This document shows positions 20,763-28,610 of a stretch of DNA of 64,000 nt, piece by piece; within the stretch, counting starts at the first letter, position 1; every line of letters starts with the position of its first letter. The DNA comes from Pseudomonas hydrolytica (lineage in GTDB: Bacteria; Pseudomonadota; Gammaproteobacteria; Pseudomonadales; Pseudomonadaceae): assembly GCF_021495345.1 (NCBI RefSeq), contig NZ_CP099397.1:2108001-2172000 (forward strand), read 5' to 3'. A model generated the notes under the pieces. It saw only the letters and a list, made by a program, of their open reading frames with translations, had not been told where the DNA came from and ran no database searches. The translations under genes and the position numbers were made by a program.

Positions 20763-21118
20763 TGGTCGGCCTCCAGCAGAGGCAGCAGATCGTCATAGGC
20801 GCCGGCATTGATTACCTCGCGGTAACCCAACTCTTCCAGGCTTTGCTTGGCCAGGCCCGAGCGGCGGCCGCTGCGGCAATAGAGCACCAGGGGCCGGTCC
20901 TTGTCCGGTGCGATGCTGGCGATCTGCGCAGCGATCTCGTCATGACCGATGCGAATCGCGCCCGGCAGGGCACCGGCGGAAAATTCCTCCGCGCTGCGCA
21001 CGTCGATCAGCAGGCTGTCGGCTCGTTGCAGGCTGGCGAGGGCGGCGGCATGGTCCGCTTCTTCGGCTTGAGCACCGAGCAGGGTGAGCAGACCGCTCAA
21101 TAAGATGGCAAGACGCAT
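20759..21118 (-). CDS. Exported rhodanese-domain protein
   Basis: This 119-aa protein has a short signal sequence (MRLAILLSGLLTLLGAQAEEA). A single rhodanese domain shows IDVRSAEEFSAGALPGAIRI and the active-site loop CRSGRRSG near residue 86. It probably handles sulfane sulfur or cyanide in the periplasm. ATG 21118 was chosen because it gives the signal peptide; the upstream in-frame part lacks similarity. It is the first gene of a two-gene unit with the cytochrome c at 19953. Confidence 0.87.
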   Translation of the reverse strand: MRLAILLSGLLTLLGAQAEEADHAAALASLQRADSLLIDVRSAEEFSAGALPGAIRIGHDEIAAQIASIAPDKDRPLVLYCRSGRRSGLAKQSLEELGYREVINAGAYDDLLPLLEADQ

Positions 21119-21251
21119 GTCAGGCTCCGGGGTGGACTGGTGCCCTATCTTTGCCCGAGCTCCGCGTGCCGTCCAGACGGAGACATGAGTCAAGCGCCCG
21201 CCCTGCGCGTAACGCACCACGGCGTCGCACAGCAGCGGGGAGGGTGGACGT

Positions 21252-21347
21252 TCAGCTGACCAGACGGGTCAGATTGGGAAGGATCAGGATGAGTGCCGTG
21301 GCGAAAAGGATTACACCAGCCTGGCGATATTTCGGCTGTTTGAACAT
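21252..21347 (-). CDS. Predicted small single-span membrane protein (31 aa)
   Basis: The minus-strand ORF from ATG 21347 encodes 31 residues starting MFKQPKYRQAG, with one hydrophobic helix (VILFATALILILPNL) preceded by positive charges (K, K, R), as in many real bacterial micro-membrane proteins. It stands alone between the rhodanese start and the thiolase promoter region. A weak AAAGG sequence lies about 13 nt upstream. I do not recognise a named family. Confidence 0.5.
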   Translation of the reverse strand: MFKQPKYRQAGVILFATALILILPNLTRLVS

Positions 21348-21806
21348 GGCCGCATGCCTTTTGTTGTTATGGGAGTGGCGTCGGGCGCCTGCATCACTGT
21401 CCGACAGGTCGCTGCGTCACACCTGGGCGTTACTCTGATTCACCGCCCCGGCATGACCCGGCGACGGCTCCCTGTACCCGTTTTTTCCGCACGGGTGTCG
21501 AGGTAACTCTAGGGCTGGCGTCACAGCTTGCTTAGATGGTTTGGTTGCTAACGAAGTACTGTTAGGAAGCTGGGGCTATGTAGGAGGTCCTCCACAACAA
21601 TGCAGGCCTTGAGGCAGACAGCTTGCTTGCCCTTGCAGGTGTCCGCTCGAGCAAACGACCGTTCGTCTGAGCTCAGCGGTCAATGGTGCTGAGCGCTTAG
21701 GTCATTGAGCGCTGATGCCCCGGCGCTATGGTAGTCAGGCTCAATAAGAACAGGCGCGGCCGGTTCGTAATGTTCCGCCAGCGCCGTATCAGTCTCCGAG
21801 GACGCC
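21348..21806. other. Intergenic region upstream of the thiolase gene
   Basis: No convincing gene was seen in this 459 bp. It should carry the promoter of the beta-oxidation pair. At 21651-21665, GCAAACGACCGTTCG resembles the PsrA/TetR-type dyad (AAAC-N4-GTTT), with one arm imperfect. AGCGCT repeats flank TAGGTCATTG further down. Confidence 0.45.
21651..21665. promoter_or_regulatory. Candidate TetR-type (PsrA-like) operator
   Basis: GCAAACGACCGTTCG contains the dyad AACG-AC-CGTT and matches CAAAC-N4-GTTYG, similar to the fatty-acid-responsive PsrA site known at Pseudomonas beta-oxidation operons. It lies about 140 bp upstream of the thiolase ATG. The right arm has one mismatch, so this is tentative. 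Confidence 0.35.
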
Positions 21807-23012
21807 ATGACCGAAGCATATATTTTCGATGCGGTACGCACACCGCGCGGCAAGGGCAAGAAGGACGGCGCGCTGTACAGCGTCAAGCCGGTGCTACTGG
21901 TCGCCGGCCTGTTGAACGCCTTGCAGGCCCGCAACGACCTGGATACCAGCCAGGTGGACGACATCGTGTTGGGCTGCGTGACGCCCGTGGGCGATCAGGG
22001 CGCCGATATCGCCAAGACCGCCGCCATGGTTGCGGACTGGGATGTCAGCGTCGCCGGTGTGCAGCTCAACCGCTTCTGCGCCTCGGGCCTGGAGGCGGTG
22101 AACATGGGCGCCATGAAGGTGCGCTCCGGCTTCGAGGATCTGGTGGTGGTCGGTGGCGTGGAGTCCATGTCGCGCGTGCCCATGGGCTCTGACGGGGGCG
22201 CCTGGGTGATGGACCCGGAAACCAACATCCACACCAATTTCGTCCCGCAGGGCATCGGTGCCGACCTGATCGCCACCCTGGAGGGTTTCAGTCGCGCCGA
22301 TGTCGATGCCTTCGCCCTGCGCTCGCAGCAGAAGGCCGCGCGCGCCAGCGCCGATGGTTCGTTCGCCAGGTCGCTGGTACCGGTGACCGATCAGAACGGC
22401 ATCGTGCTGCTGGATCATGACGAGTTCATTCGCGGCGACTCCACCCTCGAAGGTTTGGGCAAGCTCAAGCCCAGCTTCGAGATGATGGGCCAGATGGGCT
22501 TCGACGCCACCGCGCTGCGCGTCTACAGCCATGTCGAGCGCATTGACCATGTGCATACGCCGGGCAACAGCTCCGGCATCGTCGACGGCGCGGCGCTGAT
22601 GCTGATCGGCTCCGAAGCCAAGGGCAAGGAGCTGGGCCTGAAACCGCGCGCGCGCATCGTCGCCACGGCGGTGACCAGCACCGACCCGACCATCATGCTC
22701 ACCGGCCCGGCGCCGGCCACGCGCAAGGCACTGGCCAAGGCGGGGCTGTCCATCGACGACATCGACCTGTTCGAGGTCAACGAGGCCTTCGCCTCGGTGG
22801 TGATGAAGTTCATGAAGGACATGGGCGTGAGCGAGGACAAGGTCAACGTCAATGGCGGTTCCATCGCCATGGGCCACCCGCTGGGCGCCACCGGCTGCGC
22901 CATCCTCGGCACGCTGCTCGATGAACTGGAGAAGCGTCAGTTGCGCTATGGCCTCGCCACCTTGTGCGTTGGCGGTGGCATGGGTATCGCAACGATTATC
23001 GAACGTATTTAA
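21807..23012 (+). CDS. Acetyl-CoA C-acyltransferase (thiolase)
   Basis: Thiolase cleaves 3-ketoacyl-CoA with CoA in the last step of beta-oxidation. The 401-aa protein has the nucleophilic cysteine in [11 protein letters not shown] near residue 91, the histidine in MGHPLGATG near 357 and the acid/base cysteine in TLCVGGGMG near 387, so all catalytic residues are intact. It forms a pair with the multifunctional enzyme at 23174, the order thiolase then FadB-like. From memory this resembles PAO1 PA1736-PA1737, a set distinct from the main fadBA operon. Which chain lengths it prefers cannot be told. Confidence 0.95.
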   Translation: MTEAYIFDAVRTPRGKGKKDGALYSVKPVLLVAGLLNALQARNDLDTSQVDDIVLGCVTPVGDQGADIAKTAAMVADWDVSVAGVQLNRFCASGLEAVNMGAMKVRSGFEDLVVVGGVESMSRVPMGSDGGAWVMDPETNIHTNFVPQGIGADLIATLEGFSRADVDAFALRSQQKAARASADGSFARSLVPVTDQNGIVLLDHDEFIRGDSTLEGLGKLKPSFEMMGQMGFDATALRVYSHVERIDHVHTPGNSSGIVDGAALMLIGSEAKGKELGLKPRARIVATAVTSTDPTIMLTGPAPATRKALAKAGLSIDDIDLFEVNEAFASVVMKFMKDMGVSEDKVNVNGGSIAMGHPLGATGCAILGTLLDELEKRQLRYGLATLCVGGGMGIATIIERI

Positions 23013-23047
23013 GGAGCTATCACGGGCTACTGCGCTCGGCCATGCCG

Positions 23048-23112
23048 CGTTGGAAATCCTCCGGAAATGCTCATTTGCTACAGCAAACTCCGCTTTCCGA
23101 ATGATTTCCGCC
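23048..23112. repeat. Imperfect palindromic intergenic element (copy A)
   Basis: Between the thiolase and FadB-like genes, GGAAATC (23052-23058) faces GATTTCC (23103-23109). The centre holds CTCATTTGC and GCAAACTCCG facing each other. The same architecture, with CTCATTTAC/GTAAACTCCG at the centre, recurs at 47091-47152 upstream of recR. This looks like a dispersed non-coding repeat that forms a long hairpin. I cannot name the family with certainty. Confidence 0.65.
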
Positions 23113-23173
23113 TAGCCTGACCTTCGCTCGTGACGCCCCTGAAGCGCTCCCCGAACATTGGGAAGTGAATGAA

Positions 23174-25318
23174 ATGACTGACGCCATCCGTTACGAAAAG
23201 GGCCAGGACAATATCGTCGTCCTGACCATGGACATGCCCGGCCAGAGCGCCAACACCATGAACGCGGTCTACCGCGAGGCCATGGGCCAGATCGTCGATC
23301 GCCTGGAAGCGGAAAGGGACTCGATCGCCGGGGTGATCGTCACCTCGGCGAAGAAGACCTTCTTCGCTGGCGGCGACCTCAATGAGCTGATCAAGGTCAC
23401 CCAGGCCGAGGCCCAGGGCTTCTACGAGATGATCCTCAGGATCAAGGGCCAGTTGCGCCGTCTGGAAACCCTCGGCAAACCTGTGGTCGCCGCCATCAAC
23501 GGAGCAGCGCTGGGCGGCGGCTGGGAAATCGCCCTGGCCTGTCACCACCGCATCGCGCTGAACGAAAGCCACGTGCAGCTCGGCCTGCCGGAGGTCACCC
23601 TCGGCCTGCTGCCGGGCGGCGGCGGGGTGGTGCGCATGGTGCGCCTGCTTGGCCTGGAAAAGGCGCTGCCGTATCTGGCCGAAGGCAAGAAGGTGCGCCC
23701 CGAGGCAGCGCTCAAGGCCGGACTGATTCACGACCTGGCCAGTGACCGCGAGGAGATGCTGGCCAAGGCCCGCGCCTGGATCGCCGCCAACCCGGCGGCC
23801 AAGCAGCCTTGGGACGTGCAGGGCTACAAGATCCCCGGCGGCACGCCCAGTTCGCCGAACGTGGCGCAGATGCTGGCCATCGCCCCGAGCGTGCTGCGCG
23901 ACAAGACCAAGGGCTGCTTCCCGGCGCCGGAGAAGATCCTGTGCGCCGCTGTGGAAGGTGCGCAGGTCGACTTCGACACTGCGCAGATCATCGAGGCACG
24001 CTACTTCACCGAGCTGACCTGTGGTCAGGTGGCGAAGAACATGATCGGCACCTTCTGGTTCCAGCTCAACGAGATCAACGCTGGCGGCTCGCGCCCGCAG
24101 GGCTACCCGAAAACCCAGACGAAGAAGGTCGGCGTGCTCGGTGCAGGCATGATGGGCGCCGGTATCGCCTACGTATCGGCAGCGGCCGGCATCGAGGTGG
24201 TGCTCAAGGACGTGTCCGTCGAAGCGGCGGAGAAGGGCAAGGCCTACTCGGCCAAGCTGCTCGACAAGAAGGTCGGCAAGGGCCATATGAGTGGCGAGCA
24301 ACGCGACGCCTTCCTGGCGCGGATCAAGGCCACCGATAGCGAGGCAGACTTCGAGGGCTGCGACCTGATCATCGAAGCGGTGTTCGAGGACCGTGCGCTC
24401 AAGGGCAAGGTCACCGCTGCCGCCGAGGCCGCGGCGCTGAGCGATGCGGTGATCGCCTCCAACACCTCGACGCTGCCGATCACCGGTCTGGCGACTGCCG
24501 TGGCAAAACCGGAGAAATTCATCGGCCTGCATTTCTTCAGCCCAGTGGACAAAATGCCGCTGGTGGAAATCATCCGCGGCGAGAAGACCAGTGACGAGAC
24601 CCTGGCGCGTGGCTTCGACTACGTCATGCAGATCAAGAAGACCCCCATCGTGGTCAACGACAGCCGCGGCTTCTTCACCTCGCGCGTGTTCGGCACCTTC
24701 ACCAACGAAGGCCTGGCCATGCTCGGCGAAGGCGTCAGCGCCGCGATGATCGAGAACGAGGCGCGCAAGGCCGGCATGCCGGTCGGGCCGCTGGCGATCA
24801 GCGACGAAGTGTCCATGAGCCTGATGAACCATATCCGCCAGCAGACCATCAAGGACCTGGCCGCCGAGGGCAAATCCATCCCCGAGCATCCGGCCTTTGC
24901 TGTCATCGATCTGATGCTTAACGAGTACAAGCGTCCGGGCAAAGCGGCGGGCATGGGCTTCTACGATTACCCGGCCGGGGGCAAGAAGCACCTGTGGCCG
25001 GAGCTCAAGGCACGTTTCGAAAAGGCCGATGCACAGATCTCGCAGGAGGACGTGCGCGACCGCATTCTGTTCATCCAGGCCATCGAGACGGTGCGCTGCG
25101 TGGAAGAGGGCGTGCTGAAGTCGGTGGCCGACGCCAATATCGGCTCGATCTTCGGCATCGGCTTCGCCGCCTGGACCGGCGGTGCGCTGCAGTTCATCAA
25201 TCAGTACGGGGTGAAAGACTTCGTCGCGCGGGCCCAGTACCTGGCCGAACAGTACGGCGAGCGCTTCCTGCCACCGGCGCTGTTGCTGGAGAAGGCGGCC
25301 AAGGGCGAAACCTTCTGA
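23174..25318 (+). CDS. FadB/FadJ-type multifunctional beta-oxidation enzyme
   Basis: This 714-aa protein is a fusion of an N-terminal enoyl-CoA hydratase (residues about 1-290; NGAALGGGWEIALACHHRI and LPEVTLGLLPGGGG carry the oxyanion and acid residues) and a 3-hydroxyacyl-CoA dehydrogenase. The NAD site GVLGAGMMGAGIAYV is near residue 320 and the catalytic His in LHFFSPVDKMPLVEI. Start ATG 23174 is preferred to an in-frame GTG at 23165. It works with the thiolase 160 bp upstream; only an intergenic repeat lies between. A bidirectional terminator follows. Confidence 0.95.
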   Translation: MTDAIRYEKGQDNIVVLTMDMPGQSANTMNAVYREAMGQIVDRLEAERDSIAGVIVTSAKKTFFAGGDLNELIKVTQAEAQGFYEMILRIKGQLRRLETLGKPVVAAINGAALGGGWEIALACHHRIALNESHVQLGLPEVTLGLLPGGGGVVRMVRLLGLEKALPYLAEGKKVRPEAALKAGLIHDLASDREEMLAKARAWIAANPAAKQPWDVQGYKIPGGTPSSPNVAQMLAIAPSVLRDKTKGCFPAPEKILCAAVEGAQVDFDTAQIIEARYFTELTCGQVAKNMIGTFWFQLNEINAGGSRPQGYPKTQTKKVGVLGAGMMGAGIAYVSAAAGIEVVLKDVSVEAAEKGKAYSAKLLDKKVGKGHMSGEQRDAFLARIKATDSEADFEGCDLIIEAVFEDRALKGKVTAAAEAAALSDAVIASNTSTLPITGLATAVAKPEKFIGLHFFSPVDKMPLVEIIRGEKTSDETLARGFDYVMQIKKTPIVVNDSRGFFTSRVFGTFTNEGLAMLGEGVSAAMIENEARKAGMPVGPLAISDEVSMSLMNHIRQQTIKDLAAEGKSIPEHPAFAVIDLMLNEYKRPGKAAGMGFYDYPAGGKKHLWPELKARFEKADAQISQEDVRDRILFIQAIETVRCVEEGVLKSVADANIGSIFGIGFAAWTGGALQFINQYGVKDFVARAQYLAEQYGERFLPPALLLEKAAKGETF

Positions 25319-25382
25319 GGCAGAACGTCAGGCAGGTTCGGATGCGCCATGCGCACCGAGCGCCCCGCCTGCCGCACAAGCA

Positions 25383-25406
25383 GAAACGGCCCGCAAGGGC
25401 CGTTTC
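25383..25406. terminator. Bidirectional intrinsic terminator
   Basis: GAAACGGCCC (25383-25392), loop GCAA, GGGCCGTTTC (25397-25406), then CATTTT on the plus strand and TGCTTGTG on the minus. It sits between the convergent FadB-like and PepSY genes. Confidence 0.85.
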
Positions 25407-25414
25407 CATTTTGC

Positions 25415-25681
25415 TCAGTCTTCCAGCTGATCGCGGATCACCTGACCGCTCTTGCCGTCGATGCGGAACTCGTAGAGACGGCCGTCCTGTTTCAGGCCTT
25501 CGCCTTCCCAGTAGCCATCGCTGTCCGCCTCGATCTTGTGCAGTTCGGTGTAGCCGGCTGCACGAGCCTTGCTCAGGGCGTCCTCGATGCTGATCCAGTC
25601 GCTGCCGGGGCGATCCGCCACGGCGTTGCCGGCCAGTAACAGGCCGCCTGCAAGCAGGGTAGTGAGGTTGCGTATCTGCAT
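25415..25681 (-). CDS. Small exported PepSY-domain protein
   Basis: This 88-aa protein has a signal peptide (MQIRNLTTLLAGGLLLAGNAVA) and then one PepSY unit: WISIEDALSKARAAGYTELHKIEADSDGYWEGEG followed by YEFRIDGKSGQVI, the usual D-x-x-G-x-V end. Periplasmic PepSY proteins are thought to inhibit or modulate peptidases or sensor kinases, but this one has no linked two-component system here. Confidence 0.85.
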   Translation of the reverse strand: MQIRNLTTLLAGGLLLAGNAVADRPGSDWISIEDALSKARAAGYTELHKIEADSDGYWEGEGLKQDGRLYEFRIDGKSGQVIRDQLED

Positions 25682-25735
25682 GAGCCAGTTCCTCGTTCCG
25701 TTGAAGATGCCCGAGGAGTCTAGATCATCGCGACT

Positions 25736-25936
25736 TCACGCCGCCTGGCACCAGCCCTGGCGAATGCACACGGCTTCGTGGATCGCCAGCATCTCGCTGT
25801 AACGGGTCGGCATGCGCAGGGTCAGCATGCTGCCGTCATCGAGCTGCAGAGCGGCTTCGGTCTCGAACTGCAGGCCGCCGTCTTCCAGGTGGACATAGGT
25901 GACGCCGTAGGCGTCTTGGCTGAGTTGGCTGTGCAT
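25736..25936 (-). CDS. Hypothetical small protein
   Basis: This 66-aa acidic protein (MHSQLSQDAYGVTYVHLEDG) has regular alternating strands (GLQFETEAALQLDDGSMLTLRM) and two cysteines near the C-terminus (CIRQGWC). No signal peptide or helix is visible. It follows the 37-aa gene at 25958 by 21 bp with AGGAGAG upstream of its ATG, so the two may be cotranscribed. Family not recognised. Confidence 0.6.
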   Translation of the reverse strand: MHSQLSQDAYGVTYVHLEDGGLQFETEAALQLDDGSMLTLRMPTRYSEMLAIHEAVCIRQGWCQAA

Positions 25937-25957
25937 GGCTGCTCTCCTGCGCTTGTA

Positions 25958-26071
25958 TCAGCTCGGACGAACGTCGCGGGCTGCGGGGGCAACCTGCTCG
26001 GTACGGGCCGGGGCGGCGGTCTGGAAGGCGGATGCAGCGGCAAAGCTGGCGAGTGCGGCGTAGATGCTCAT
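25958..26071 (-). CDS. Predicted small peptide (37 aa)
   Basis: ATG 26071 is preceded by AAGGAA at a good distance. The product starts MSIYAALASFAAASAFQTAA and then a hydrophilic tail. The N-terminus is short and Ala-rich, possibly an amphipathic or weak membrane helix. It lies directly upstream of the 66-aa gene. Family not recognised. Confidence 0.5.
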   Translation of the reverse strand: MSIYAALASFAAASAFQTAAPARTEQVAPAARDVRPS

Positions 26072-26214
26072 GATCGATTTCCTTCTGTGCGATGTGGGCG
26101 ACTGCCCGATGTGTCGATATTCGCTGCGCTCTAGCGATCACAGAAGTGAATGGCGTGCATGGTAACTATCGAGGCGGCTGATGGTGTTCGATCCGAGACT
26201 GGTTCAGCTTGGCT

Positions 26215-26230
26215 GTAAATTTTAATTTAC
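26215..26230. repeat. AT-rich inverted repeat upstream of the amidotransferase gene
   Basis: GTAAAT-TTTA-ATTTAC is a perfect 6-bp dyad in an otherwise GC-rich region, 137 bp before ATG 26368. It could be an operator or the AT-rich part of a promoter. Confidence 0.4.
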
Positions 26231-26367
26231 GACTGTTCATGCCGTTGCACAGCGTTCGCCGAAGTCAAATGTGCTGACAAATCAGGGATGGCTATTTCCT
26301 TGTGCGAGGTCATGTGTTAAGAAAAACGCACAAATCACCCATCCGCGTGTTCACCACAGGAAACCCC

Positions 26368-27093
26368 ATGTCACTGCGTATCTGCATCCTGGAAACTGAC
26401 ATCCTCCGCCCCGAACTGGTCGACCAGTACCAGGGTTATGGCCGCATGTTCGAGCAGCTGTTCGCTCAGCAGCCGGTCGCGGCGGAGTTCAGTGTCTACA
26501 ACGTGGTGGAGGGGCATTACCCGCCCGATAGCGAGAAGTTCGATGCCTATCTGGTGACCGGCAGCAAGGCCGATTCCTTCGGCAGCGAGCCGTGGATCCA
26601 GACGCTCAAGGAATACCTGCTCGAACGCTACAAGCGTGGCGACAAGCTGCTGGGCATCTGCTTCGGTCACCAGTTGCTGGCATTGCTGCTGGGGGGCAAG
26701 GCCGAGCGTGCCGAGCAGGGCTGGGGCGTGGGCGTTCACAGCTACCGTCTGGAGGGCAAGCCCGAGTGGATGAGCCCGGCGCTGGACGAATTGCAGTTGC
26801 TGATCAGTCACCAGGATCAGGTCACCCGTCTGCCGGAGAAGGCCACGCTGCTTGCGTCCAGCGATTTCTGCCCGATTGGCGCCTATCACATCGAAGATCA
26901 GGTGCTGTGCTTCCAGGGGCATCCGGAGTTCGTCCACGACTACTCGCGCGCGTTGCTTGATCTGCGTCAGCAGCATCTCGGTGAGCAGGTCTATCAGCGA
27001 GGCGTGGACAGCCTCAAGCATTCGCAGCAAGGCAGCGCAGTGGCCGAGTGGATGATGCGCTTCGTGGCGCAGGGTAAGGAAGCCAAGGCCTGA
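26368..27093 (+). CDS. Class I glutamine amidotransferase-like protein
   Basis: This 241-aa single-domain amidotransferase (GATase1 fold) has the nucleophile elbow LLGICFGHQLLALLLGG with Cys near residue 98, and the His/Glu pair in CFQGHPEFVHDYS near residue 187, so the Cys-His-Glu triad is complete. Relatives include GuaA-like amidases and gamma-glutamyl hydrolases of the PuuD/YfeJ kind. There is no synthase partner nearby, so the substrate is open. ATG 26368 with upstream CAGGAAA was chosen over the ORF start at 26302. A strong terminator follows. Confidence 0.88.
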   Translation: MSLRICILETDILRPELVDQYQGYGRMFEQLFAQQPVAAEFSVYNVVEGHYPPDSEKFDAYLVTGSKADSFGSEPWIQTLKEYLLERYKRGDKLLGICFGHQLLALLLGGKAERAEQGWGVGVHSYRLEGKPEWMSPALDELQLLISHQDQVTRLPEKATLLASSDFCPIGAYHIEDQVLCFQGHPEFVHDYSRALLDLRQQHLGEQVYQRGVDSLKHSQQGSAVAEWMMRFVAQGKEAKA

Positions 27094-27111
27094 GCCTGAC
27101 CCGATCCAGAG

Positions 27112-27135
27112 AAAAGCCCGGGTTACCGGGCTTTT
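27112..27135. terminator. Intrinsic terminator
   Basis: AAAAGCCCGG, loop GTTA, CCGGGCTTTT then T and CATG. It terminates the amidotransferase transcript. On the minus strand it also follows the small gene that ends at 27136. Confidence 0.9.
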
Positions 27136-27378
27136 TCATGCCTGCTGGGTGAGCACGAAGTAGGGCGAGAGACGCTCGCTTCTGTTCGGCGGCGGGCTGC
27201 TCAACTGCCGCTTGAGGCTTTCGGCCAGATCCAGGTGGTGAGCCAGCTTGTGGCAGCATTCGATATTGCGCGCCACGGCGCCAGCCGAGCTTTTGCCGAT
27301 ACCGCCGAGCGCCAGCAGGGTGGTCAGCAGGGACAGGCTGGCGAGCATCAGCATGCGAGTGCGTTGCGTTCTGATCAT
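27136..27378 (-). CDS. Hypothetical small membrane-associated protein
   Basis: This 80-aa product from ATG 27378 (MIRTQRTRMLMLASLSLLTT) has a positively charged N-terminus and one hydrophobic segment, then a polar region with NIECCHKLAHHLDLAESLKRQL. It could be a signal-anchored or exported protein. It lies 8 bp after the stop of the 64-aa gene. Family not recognised. Confidence 0.6.
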   Translation of the reverse strand: MIRTQRTRMLMLASLSLLTTLLALGGIGKSSAGAVARNIECCHKLAHHLDLAESLKRQLSSPPPNRSERLSPYFVLTQQA

Positions 27379-27386
27379 GATCGTAC

Positions 27387-27581
27387 TCACCCCTGCGAGA
27401 ATGCGCCGAGCAGGGCGGGTAGGCGAGTGATCAGGCTGTGCAGTGGGCCGGGCTGCTCGATGGTCGGGGTGCTGGGCTGCAGGCTGGCGTAACTCACGAC
27501 CAGCACCGTGGAGGTGCTGATCAGGTACAGGCCGATGCCCGCGAGGGCGCCGTTGCGGGCGGCTTGAGAGAGACGGGACAT
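27387..27581 (-). CDS. Hypothetical small membrane protein
   Basis: This 64-aa product (MSRLSQAARNGALAGIGLYL) has one predicted helix in GALAGIGLYLISTSTVLVVSYA and a Pro-rich tail. Together with the 80-aa gene it forms a likely two-gene unit. The ATG is preceded by GGAGC about 10 nt upstream. Family not recognised. Confidence 0.6.
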   Translation of the reverse strand: MSRLSQAARNGALAGIGLYLISTSTVLVVSYASLQPSTPTIEQPGPLHSLITRLPALLGAFSQG

Positions 27582-27726
27582 GTTCTGTGCTCCAGGTCAG
27601 GAGTGACGATGGGCACAGAGTCGCTGAAGTCATTTCGATTGAATAATGGATGCTCTTCAGATTAACTATCGACAGTTTTGATGGTTGGCGCGGGACGCCA
27701 ACTGCCTCGACATCCCGCTACCAACC

Positions 27727-28449
27727 TCACGCCTTGGCCAGCTCCTGATCCAGGGTGGCGATGCACTCGCTCATGGCCTGCTGGCAGCGCTCCATCAGTG
27801 CCGGCATGTCGTCCAGGCTCAGGCCGGCCGTGGGGATCGCCGGCAGCGAACGGATGAGAATGCGGCCGCTGTGCCAGCGGTTCAGGCGCATGGACTTGGC
27901 GTAGTTGCTCACGCATACCGGGATGATCGGCACGCCGGCGGTGATCGCCATCTGAAACGCGCCTTTCTTGAACGGCAGCAGGCCGCGGCCGAGGTTGCGC
28001 GTGCCCTCGGGAAAGACCCAGATCGAGGTGTCGCGATGGCGCAGGGTCTCGGTAGTGGTCAGCATCGCGCGCTTGGCAGCGACGGCATTGCTGCGGTCGA
28101 TCAGCACGTTGCCGGCCAGCCAGTACAGCTGACCGAAGAACGGCACCCACTTGAGGCTCTTCTTGCCGATGCTCACGGTGCGCTCCGGTACCACGCGGCC
28201 GAGCACGTAGAGATCGAAGTTGGACTGATGGTTGGCGATGATCACGCAGGAGCGCTGATGTTCCAGCAGCGGGCGCACATCGGTCTTCAGCTTCAGGCGC
28301 AGCAGGCACAGGGCAGGCAGCGAATAGAGGCGTGCACAGAGGCGGCTGTTGTCGGGGTTGAACGGGCGGCACAGACCGAGCAGCAGGCCGGCCAGGCCGG
28401 CGATAACGAAATGCACGCCCATGAGCAGCATGCGCAAAACGAAGAGCAT
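27727..28449 (-). CDS. plsC: 1-acyl-sn-glycerol-3-phosphate acyltransferase
   Basis: PlsC acylates lysophosphatidic acid to phosphatidic acid in the inner membrane. The 240-aa protein has an N-terminal membrane helix (HFVIAGLAGLLLGLC), then the HX4D motif in IANHQSNFDLYV near residue 92 and the substrate motif VFPEGTRNLGRG near residue 144. Both catalytic blocks are intact. The ATG at 28449 starts MLFVLRMLLMGVHFVIAG; a longer frame from another start is not needed. Confidence 0.92.
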   Translation of the reverse strand: MLFVLRMLLMGVHFVIAGLAGLLLGLCRPFNPDNSRLCARLYSLPALCLLRLKLKTDVRPLLEHQRSCVIIANHQSNFDLYVLGRVVPERTVSIGKKSLKWVPFFGQLYWLAGNVLIDRSNAVAAKRAMLTTTETLRHRDTSIWVFPEGTRNLGRGLLPFKKGAFQMAITAGVPIIPVCVSNYAKSMRLNRWHSGRILIRSLPAIPTAGLSLDDMPALMERCQQAMSECIATLDQELAKA

Positions 28450-28584
28450 TGGGGGAAACCGTCAGAGGAGGGGCGCGCAGTGTACGGGCGTTCACTCTGC
28501 CGGGCAATTACCCGAAACTACTGGTTGTGCGGTCTAACGTCCCGAATTGTCGCAGATCTTGTCTAGTTCGAGCGCCCAACAGAA

Positions 28585-28604
28585 AGGGCGCCTTGCGGCG
28601 CCCT
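28585..28604 (-). terminator. Intrinsic terminator of the alaC-type gene
   Basis: AGGGCGCC, loop TTGC, GGCGCCCT. On the minus strand it is followed by TTTCTGTT. It lies 6 bp past the aminotransferase stop. Confidence 0.8.
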
Positions 28605-28610
28605 ATGCTG

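Noticed and set aside
21252..21347. The 31-aa membrane protein as the cbb3 subunit CcoM
   Set aside because: The sequence does not resemble the CcoM that I remember from P. stutzeri, and it is not next to cco genes.
23078..24991. A 637-codon minus-strand frame opposite the FadB-like gene
   Set aside because: It lies entirely antisense to an intact gene and shows no domain pattern.
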